The position numbers and the translations under genes were made by a program. Below, one piece after another: positions 47,643 to 54,772 of a stretch of DNA of 64,000 nucleotides. The notes below the pieces were generated by a model. The model had not been told where the DNA came from and ran no database searches. It worked only from the letters and a program-made list of their open reading frames with translations. The DNA lies in NCBI GenBank assembly GCA_003116975.1, contig BGKB01000001.1, positions 124,001 through 188,000 of the forward strand, written 5' to 3'. The stretch comes from Aurantiochytrium sp. KH105. Lineage: Eukaryota; Sar; Bigyra; Thraustochytrida; Thraustochytriidae. Position 1 is the stretch's first letter. Every line of letters begins with the position of its first letter.

Positions 47643-50600
47643 ATGGCCGCGTCGGGCAAGAAGCTGCTGCCGGCGGCGCTGACACCTAAGGAGAAGGAAA
47701 AGGTGTCGGGCCCGGGGGAGAGCCTTGCCTTGAAGAAAGGCAAATCAACACGACGACACCTTGACCTCGAGGTTTCAGGCGCGGGCGAGGGAGACGCGCA
47801 ACCAGCGAACAATACTTCAAGGTCCAATGGCTCCTCTGCCTTGGATAAGAAAGTCAGCGAGTTTGCAAATGCCCAGGCCAAGAGCATGTCCAAGCTGCGC
47901 GTTGGGGTTTCTGCGCGAGAGCTGCGACCGCTCGTGCGAAAGGGGGCGAAGCTGACTTTCACAACTGCCGGGAAGAAATCACGCATTCGGGGTGCTGCAA
48001 AGGACTCTGCGAAAACGGGAAAAACGCCGAAATCGTCCAAAAACAAGGTTGAGGATGACGATGATAACTTTGCTCCTGCCGAGCAAATTCTCGAGTCGAA
48101 AACAGTCCAGGACGCTGCTGCAGCAAAGGCGGCAAACGATGCAAAAGTCGCGACAACGGTGCGAGAGCGAATGGAAAAGGGTAAATTCCACGTGCATCTT
48201 ATTCAGCTTGGTAGCTCGTACAGAATTGCCTTTTCGGAATCCTTTTTGAACCTCGTAAGTCAGTTTGACTTTGACGTGAACCTTTATATCATGCGCAAGC
48301 GACCAGCAGCCCAAATGACAGGCATTGAAGAGGATGCAGAGTTTGGACGAATGAATAAGGCAGATGCCAAGGTAGTCTCGCTTGGCAAACTCCCACCATG
48401 CACGTTCAACCCCAACAACGTAGAAGATGACGAAGCTTTCGATCATGAAGCCGTGGTGAGCCACGACTTTTTCTTTGGGGACACTTGCTTCGAATTTGAT
48501 TCAGAATTTCCGACAATGGTGAGCAGCCCGCTTGAATGGACAGGCGTGGCGCTGGTGAAATGTGCAGAAACCAAACCCGTAAGCTTGTATCCGGCCGTCC
48601 TCTTTTACGCCAAACTTGCAGTCATTCATGAAAAGAAAAAAACCGCGAAAAAAAAGGCGGATGCCGTCAAGGAGGCAGAGAACATTCAGGAGAAAATGCG
48701 ATCCGCAACGACGTGGGAGCCTGGGCTTGGTCTACGTACGATCCGGCGCCTTCTTCGTTCCAAGCTGCGATACTTTGATCGGAATGGTTCCAACACGATT
48801 GACTTTGAAGAGTTCAAGGCCGCAATGGAAAATCTCGGCCTTTTCCTCACCGAGACAAGGCTGCAGAAACTCTTTCAGGCTTGCGACCTCGACCGTAGTG
48901 GCACTGTAGAGCTTGATGAGTTGCCCCTAGCTCTCCACATCAATGATCAGTTGCGAGTACGAACGCGGATGACGCCGCGCGACGCTTTTGAGCTCTTTGA
49001 CTACGATGGCTCCGGATCCATCAATGAGCAGGAGTTTTTCGAGGTCGTTAATCTTCTGCCTGTTGCCTCAATGACACGCGAGCGCGCAGGCAAGGTGTTC
49101 GCTCGCCACGACACCGATAATTCTGGTGAGATTGAATACGATGAGTTTCGAGAAATCTGGCTCTCGTCGCTCTGTGACATTTCCAGCGAGCTTACCGTGC
49201 GAATTAAGGACGCTCAGCTCCTTGAAATCGAAAAGATGAGGGCTGGAATTGCTCCCGGTGGTTTTTCAAGCAGTAATATCGAGCAAGACGAAGCGAGCGC
49301 CGCTGAAGCAGATGTCGATGCTGGTGCTGGTGGTGCTGATCAAATTAGCGACGCTGCAAAAGCAAAGGCAACGAAGGGCGCTGACGGCGCTGCTAGCGCT
49401 GCCGGCGCTGCCGGCGCTGAAGAGAAAGATATACAGATAGGAGAGCCAAAGGTCACCGCCGAAAAACCCTCTTCCGAAAAGGCTGCTCCTGAGATTGATG
49501 CGCAAAAGCTTGAAGCGAGTATTACGAAGCTGAAGGCCAAGCACGCACGCCAACTCCAGTGGGAACTGCGGAGGACCCGCGGAAAGAAAATCAAGCGACT
49601 TCGAGAGCTAGTTCTTGAAGAGGAGCGCGCCGAAGCAGCTGAGTTTGAAGCTGCGCGTGAAAAGGCGTACCTCGATGCGCATGCGTTGCGCATCGAAGTG
49701 GACACCAAAAAGAGGCAACAAAAATTGCAGCGACGACGTGAGGAGATTGCAGCAAAGGTAGCAGTATCGAAGGCCGAGCGCGAGCTCCGCCGACAGAAAC
49801 AGCTCGAATTGAGCCAACGCCGGCGCGCCGAGTCACGCGAAAAAGCGCTGCGCGCCCAACTCAACAAGGAGATTCGATACAGGGAAGAGAAAGAGCGCGC
49901 AGATCGGCGGGCGGAGCGTGAGCTTCGCTTGCAACAAGAAAAAGAAGCTCGCGCACGTCGCGGCGATGACCGCCTCGACATGCCAAACCAGGGACTTCGG
50001 GCCGTACCGCCGACCTTGTACAAGGGCCACGAGGCACAAACACGTCTGGGTCATCTTGTGAGCATCGATCTCTCCCACAACAAGCTTGAAAGTTTGCCAA
50101 AGCAAGGTCTCTTTTTCTGGTGCGGGTATGTGCGCAAGCTTGATGTTTCCAACAACAGACTCACATCGCTTCCCGAAGAAGTCGAGGCGCTGGAAAGCAT
50201 AGAGATCTTCACAGCGGTCCACAATCGTCTGCGAGCCTTGCCCCCGCAGCTCGGCGCTTTGCCCAAGCTCATCTCTCTCAATGTGGCCGAGAACGAAATT
50301 GAGGAGCTCTCGGACAGCTTCTGTGTTTTGCCGTGTGTGCGCAATCTGCAACTTTATAAGAACGTCATCAAACGACTTCCGGCGGGGCTCGGCAACCTGC
50401 GCACCCTCCGCAGGCTCGATGTCTCGCTGAATGCGCTTCGCGAGCTTCCCGATGAAATCTGTGAGCTCGAAAGCTTGCAGTCACTCGATGTTTCGTGGAA
50501 TCGTCTTCAGAAGCTACCGACAGCGATCGGGAAGCTTTCGAGCCTCGAGACGCTCATTCTCTCCGGCAATGAATTGCGGCGACTACCGGACTCATTGCAG

Positions 50601-52127
50601 ACCCTGTACGCCTTGCAGGTGCTCCAGCTCGGCCGCAATGACCTCATTGAGGTCCCTGCAACCGTTGAAGGGCTTATCTCGCTTCTACGACTTGATGTGT
50701 CTCGCAATCGCATTGTCCGCATTCCCCGCGAACTCGGGAAAGTGCGCACGCTGCAACATCTTGACATCTCAGGCAATCTAATTCGTTTGCTGCCTCCGGA
50801 GCTTGGTCGTCTCAGGGGTCTGGTCGTCTTTGAGGCATATTCCAACTTAATTGAGAGAATCCCCGAAGAGCTCGCAGCACTTTCAAGTCTTGAGGAGCTG
50901 AATCTCTGTCATAACAAGCTCGCCGGGCGTCTGCCCATGGCAGTCGGGGCGTTGCGGCAACTTCGGATGCTCAACCTGGCAGAGAATGAGATTGAGATTT
51001 TGCCTTCTTCATTGGGAGCTCTTGTTAACCTCGAGGTATTCAATATGAACGGAAACAAGCTGACCGTCCTCCCGGCGACTGTGGCATGTTGGAATGTGAA
51101 GACCTTGCTGCTCTCACGGAATCGAGTCAAGAGCTTACCCGTCACCTTTGGCAATCTATGCGATTCGCTCGATCTCCTGGATCTGAGCAGCAATGCTTTG
51201 GAGTTTGTCCCTGCCGAGCTCACATCTTTACGCACATTGCGTCATCTCGACTTGCATCACAATCGCCTGCGTGCCGTGCCGCCCCCGATTGCCAAGATTG
51301 TCCCACAATTGGAAACTTTTCGAGTCACGCACAATCCCTTGAGCGAGCTGCCTCCGAAATTTGCAAATGAGGTCGCCGCGGGGGGGGCGCGATCTGACCT
51401 GATATGGTCAGGCTATTCAGACGGACAAGTCGCCGAGTGGGCAATGGAAGTGCAGGACGTTTTGGACGTTTGTCGCGCCTGCATGGATTTAGATCGTGTT
51501 ATGGCGCCCAACTCGGATCCCAATAGACTTTCCTTTTGGGAGTTTTCTTGCGCGGTCAAAGAACGTCTGCAGGAAGAGGATAAATGGCGTGAGCAGCTTA
51601 TGCCCCACGTGAATTCGTACTTTTTCCGAACAAAAGCTCTCGGAGAAGTCCCACGACTGGATGCTATCGCAGTCACGGAAGTGACGTCGCGCGCAGATGC
51701 GATTGCAAAGCGGGAAATTGAACGACAGCGTGTCGCCGCCGAGGCCAAAGAGCAGCACGAGGAGCGCGAGCTACGTCTGCGAGAAGTGTATTCGGTCTCG
51801 CGACCTGACTTTTTGCAAGCGGAAACAAAATTGAAGCGAAATGCAGCGCGGATACGGGACGAAAAGGAGGTGCTGCGGAAGAAAGAGATCGAGTCCACAC
51901 GACCGATCCACGAGCGCCAGGAAAAGGTTTATATCGAGACTAAGCGGCAGCGCGAAGCTGCGCGCAAAGCGCAGCTCGAAGAATGGCTTGGGCATTTTCG
52001 CGCACAGCACGATGACTACATCCAGGAGCTCATTGCCTCTGAAGCGACGCGTGAGAGTCCAAGCAACAACAACAACAACAACAACCACAACAACAACCAC
52101 CACCACAACAACAACCAAACAAGCTAG
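47643..52127 (+). CDS. EF-hand and leucine-rich-repeat protein with coiled coils, 1,494 aa
   Basis: Starts at ATG 47643 (MAASGKK); an upstream in-frame GTG at 47622 is not preferred. Layout: a basic N-terminus; an unrecognised folded region (about 180-325); four EF-hands in two pairs (about 370-510) with loops of the type DRNGSNTIDFEE, DLDRSGTVELDE, DYDGSGSINEQE and DTDNSGEIEYDE, all with good calcium-ligand positions; an acidic Ala/Gly linker; a long Arg/Glu coiled coil (about 620-775); and roughly 19-20 leucine-rich repeats (about 777-1240) of the 23-residue LxxLxLSxNxLxxLPxx type found in SHOC2-like proteins. A second charged coiled coil (about 1340-1460) follows, then a terminal Asn/His tract. 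It is probably a calcium-regulated cytosolic scaffold, by inference. I know no family with this exact order. Confidence 0.85.
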   Translation: MAASGKKLLPAALTPKEKEKVSGPGESLALKKGKSTRRHLDLEVSGAGEGDAQPANNTSRSNGSSALDKKVSEFANAQAKSMSKLRVGVSARELRPLVRKGAKLTFTTAGKKSRIRGAAKDSAKTGKTPKSSKNKVEDDDDNFAPAEQILESKTVQDAAAAKAANDAKVATTVRERMEKGKFHVHLIQLGSSYRIAFSESFLNLVSQFDFDVNLYIMRKRPAAQMTGIEEDAEFGRMNKADAKVVSLGKLPPCTFNPNNVEDDEAFDHEAVVSHDFFFGDTCFEFDSEFPTMVSSPLEWTGVALVKCAETKPVSLYPAVLFYAKLAVIHEKKKTAKKKADAVKEAENIQEKMRSATTWEPGLGLRTIRRLLRSKLRYFDRNGSNTIDFEEFKAAMENLGLFLTETRLQKLFQACDLDRSGTVELDELPLALHINDQLRVRTRMTPRDAFELFDYDGSGSINEQEFFEVVNLLPVASMTRERAGKVFARHDTDNSGEIEYDEFREIWLSSLCDISSELTVRIKDAQLLEIEKMRAGIAPGGFSSSNIEQDEASAAEADVDAGAGGADQISDAAKAKATKGADGAASAAGAAGAEEKDIQIGEPKVTAEKPSSEKAAPEIDAQKLEASITKLKAKHARQLQWELRRTRGKKIKRLRELVLEEERAEAAEFEAAREKAYLDAHALRIEVDTKKRQQKLQRRREEIAAKVAVSKAERELRRQKQLELSQRRRAESREKALRAQLNKEIRYREEKERADRRAERELRLQQEKEARARRGDDRLDMPNQGLRAVPPTLYKGHEAQTRLGHLVSIDLSHNKLESLPKQGLFFWCGYVRKLDVSNNRLTSLPEEVEALESIEIFTAVHNRLRALPPQLGALPKLISLNVAENEIEELSDSFCVLPCVRNLQLYKNVIKRLPAGLGNLRTLRRLDVSLNALRELPDEICELESLQSLDVSWNRLQKLPTAIGKLSSLETLILSGNELRRLPDSLQTLYALQVLQLGRNDLIEVPATVEGLISLLRLDVSRNRIVRIPRELGKVRTLQHLDISGNLIRLLPPELGRLRGLVVFEAYSNLIERIPEELAALSSLEELNLCHNKLAGRLPMAVGALRQLRMLNLAENEIEILPSSLGALVNLEVFNMNGNKLTVLPATVACWNVKTLLLSRNRVKSLPVTFGNLCDSLDLLDLSSNALEFVPAELTSLRTLRHLDLHHNRLRAVPPPIAKIVPQLETFRVTHNPLSELPPKFANEVAAGGARSDLIWSGYSDGQVAEWAMEVQDVLDVCRACMDLDRVMAPNSDPNRLSFWEFSCAVKERLQEEDKWREQLMPHVNSYFFRTKALGEVPRLDAIAVTEVTSRADAIAKREIERQRVAAEAKEQHEERELRLREVYSVSRPDFLQAETKLKRNAARIRDEKEVLRKKEIESTRPIHERQEKVYIETKRQREAARKAQLEEWLGHFRAQHDDYIQELIASEATRESPSNNNNNNNHNNNHHHNNNQTS
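52060..52121 (+). repeat. AAC/CAC coding microsatellite
   Basis: Repeated AAC and CAC codons give the C-terminal Asn/His tract of the LRR protein. A similar CAC/CAA tract lies at 54658-54688 near the end of POLR3E. Confidence 0.85.
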
Positions 52128-52735
52128 AAATTGCTATTGATTCTAACCACCCCATTCAGCTTGTCATGTAATTTCCTTTAGGCCTTGTTCGCATGCCGTG
52201 TCATGTCTGTGCAAGCCAAGTCAAGTTAAATATCGTGGCATGATACGTTCGAGGCATGTCAACTTTACGAATGGATGGGAATGTCCAGTTCACGCGACTA
52301 TGAGAGAATTGAAAGGCCAGGTTTCAAGAAGATTTTGCATGGCCGTCTCGTTCATCAAGCAATCGGCTGCCCGATCCAAACCAACTTTCGATTGACATGA
52401 CATGCGAGGAGCATACGTGCAAGGAGCATGCCATTGCATACTAGGCCTACTAGGCCTACTTTTTACCACCGTGCATTCTGGCACGGTGGTATCAAACCAA
52501 TGGGCCTAGTAGCAAGTCGAGTGGAGATCGAAACTCGGTGGCGGAGAAGGAGCGAAAAGGACCCAGGCAGACCCGGAACGAACGAGGCCCTTGCGCGCGC
52601 AGAGAGGGGCCTTTGCGCGGGCGAGCAGCGGGAGGGGGAGGAGAGAGGCGGAGGCGCGCTCGCCGCAGACCTCGTTGCGCCTTTAGACGCGCCCGGAAAC
52701 AGGGGTTCGGAAGGAAAGGGAAACGGGCCTCCGCC
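52128..52735. other. Intergenic region upstream of POLR3E, 0.61 kb
   Basis: Holds the LRR gene 3' UTR and the POLR3E promoter. Notable are the tandem TAGGCCTAC units at 52442-52460, a perfect 11-bp hairpin at 52464-52491, and a nearby GGCCTAGTAG at 52503-52512. The last 190 bp are GC-rich and open in frame with POLR3E but without ATG. Confidence 0.5.
52464..52491. repeat. Perfect 11-bp inverted repeat with 6-bp loop
   Basis: Arms TACCACCGTGC (52464-52474) and GCACGGTGGTA (52481-52491) are exact reverse complements around ATTCTG. A TTTTT precedes the left arm. It could fold as an RNA hairpin (3' end signal of the upstream gene or 5' leader element) or be a dyad binding site. Confidence 0.7.
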
Positions 52736-54772
52736 ATGGACGAGAGCGAGGACGAGGGCGTGAACGAGACGTACGACAGCTCGGACCTGGACAACGGCGC
52801 AGGGGAAGGTCAGGAAACCGGGTTCGCGGACGACTCCTCGAATGAAGGAGACGCTCCAGGGTCTTCTGCGCAAGCACCAAAGTCGCAAGCGCAGGCGCAA
52901 GACGAGAACATGGATGTTGACGAGGGCGCCTCTGGCCCTGCCACGAGCGCAAGCGCGAACTCCGGAAAGGCAGAGGCGATCGCCAGCGCCAGCGTTGGCA
53001 ATGGCAGCGGCAAAGGCAACGGCAGCACTGCAATTAATTCAGATAGCGCAAAAGAGGCCGCGCCGATCGAGACGAAAGTGAAGAACATCGAGTCTGCTGA
53101 CGAGGGCAAGGATGAGGTGAAAACCGAGGGTACGGGCGAACATAGTGACACTGCTGTAGAAGAGGAGGACCTTGACGGCGAGGGCGAAGAGGATCCGGTA
53201 GAACACTCTTTTGACCTGTATCTAAGCCGTGAAATGGAAGAACAGCTTTACATGCTGCGATACCCGTTGCGGTCCGTCACACGGGAACCTCCTCGTGTCT
53301 CGAGCGCTCGTTTCAAGCCGAGAAACCAAGTTTTGGAGACCACGGTTGATGTCTTGAATGCTTTCCATGGTGATGACCCGAACGGAAACCCATCATTTGA
53401 GCTGCCCCCGCATGTGGAGCACATGACCGATCACGAACAACGCGAATACATGGAGAAGGTGCGCAAGCAGAGCTTTCGCTCTGTGCGGCTTAATACGCAC
53501 GAGCGCTGCTATGCGGCGGCCGTAGTAGACAAGGCGACAAACAGGGTCACGCTGGTACCTCTGCAAGGTATTTATGACATGATGCCCATCATTCAGACTG
53601 GCTTTGAATCACAGGATGGCCCGATCGACGACGAGGAGATTCCCGGGGTTGCGACGATGCGCTCGAGCAGCACAGCGGTGGCCATTGCCCAACCCGTCGG
53701 CCTTCAGCGCGAAGCAAATTATGACCCAAACCGACAACGCTTTGCCAAGGTGAAGCAGCAGCTCGACGAAGAGTCATGGGTGGATCTCGATGTACACGAA
53801 CGTGATTCCGCTCAAGCCAGTGAAGCATTTGCAGAGCTCCGGTACAAGGCACCGCACGATGTTTCGTTGGAAGCCTGGGTTGATGAGATGTCCGACGCAG
53901 AACAGGCCAATGAGCAGACTGCGCAAAAAGGCCCAGGCCGTTCAAAGGGAGCTGTTGCTGCACGCGAAGCGTTCAAGCTCAGCTCAGGGGACTACTTGGA
54001 TGTGTTGGCGCCCAAGATTCGGCGCGATAGAGAAAGCATTCCTGATCCGGAAGCTACTCCGAGTGACAAGCCGCAGACCATCGAAGATCATTTGCGCGCG
54101 CAGCTTATTAAGCAGGGCGTGATGACGACGGAAATGATGGAGGGGTCCTTGACACGTGCCTTTGGCAACCTTGAAACCAAGACGCTACGATCGCTGCCAG
54201 AAAAGCTGAGTGTCGTAGCTCACTTGGTTCACGGTGCGTGGTACCTGCGCAGCGACATTTATAACGAGCATCGTTTCGGCATTTCACAGAGCGGCGATGA
54301 TCTGGCAGACCACCAGCGCAACTGGACCCGCAACGTCATTTTGGCTATTTTTGCAGAGCATCCAAAGGGCCAAGTCTCGCGCGCGGCCATCGCCAAAGAG
54401 GTCAAAGGTGTCGTGGCCTCGTCCATGCTCGAGTCTGTCGCCGTTTACAATGGAGAGAAGAGGCTATGGCAGCTCCTTCGAATTGACGAAAAATACCAAG
54501 GCCGGAATGCGGCCCTGGCTGCCAGACATCGCTCCGAGCTACGCGGCTTGCACTGCGACGCCTTGCAGCGTCTCTCGGGCTGGTCGCAGGAGCGAGCCTT
54601 CAAGGCCGCCTTTCCAGGTGAAAAGTTCACGCCCGGCGCAATCAAGGAAGAAGATCACCATTACCACCACCAACAACAACAACACCAAGATGGAGAAGAG
54701 CCTATGCCCCCGCGCGCATCGTCATCTTCAGGCGCATCCAGCTCGAGGCCAAAGGTTAAGTTTGAGGATTAG
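52736..54772 (+). CDS. POLR3E: DNA-directed RNA polymerase III subunit RPC5 (POLR3E/Rpc37, Sin-like), 678 aa
   Basis: A subunit of the TFIIF-like RPC5-RPC4 (Rpc37-Rpc53) subcomplex of Pol III, needed for initiation, termination and reinitiation at tRNA and 5S genes. The start is ATG 52736 (MDESEDEG). After an acidic Ser/Ala-rich N-terminus (1-155), the Sin/RPC5 signature begins at about 160: FDLYLSREMEEQLYMLRYPLR, shown here as FDLYLSREMEEQL and LRYPLR. It is followed by ETTVDVLNAFHGD, ERCYAAAVVD and LTLVPLQGIYDMMP-like strands that form the dimerisation barrel. The C-terminal part (about 445-640) holds helical, winged-helix-like segments (SVVAHLVHGAWYLRSD, AIAKEVKGVV) as in animal RPC5. The very C-terminus has a His/Gln tract and a basic end. 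Its last 17 coding bases overlap the convergent neighbour's 3' coding end. Confidence 0.88.
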   Translation: MDESEDEGVNETYDSSDLDNGAGEGQETGFADDSSNEGDAPGSSAQAPKSQAQAQDENMDVDEGASGPATSASANSGKAEAIASASVGNGSGKGNGSTAINSDSAKEAAPIETKVKNIESADEGKDEVKTEGTGEHSDTAVEEEDLDGEGEEDPVEHSFDLYLSREMEEQLYMLRYPLRSVTREPPRVSSARFKPRNQVLETTVDVLNAFHGDDPNGNPSFELPPHVEHMTDHEQREYMEKVRKQSFRSVRLNTHERCYAAAVVDKATNRVTLVPLQGIYDMMPIIQTGFESQDGPIDDEEIPGVATMRSSSTAVAIAQPVGLQREANYDPNRQRFAKVKQQLDEESWVDLDVHERDSAQASEAFAELRYKAPHDVSLEAWVDEMSDAEQANEQTAQKGPGRSKGAVAAREAFKLSSGDYLDVLAPKIRRDRESIPDPEATPSDKPQTIEDHLRAQLIKQGVMTTEMMEGSLTRAFGNLETKTLRSLPEKLSVVAHLVHGAWYLRSDIYNEHRFGISQSGDDLADHQRNWTRNVILAIFAEHPKGQVSRAAIAKEVKGVVASSMLESVAVYNGEKRLWQLLRIDEKYQGRNAALAARHRSELRGLHCDALQRLSGWSQERAFKAAFPGEKFTPGAIKEEDHHYHHQQQQHQDGEEPMPPRASSSSGASSSRPKVKFED

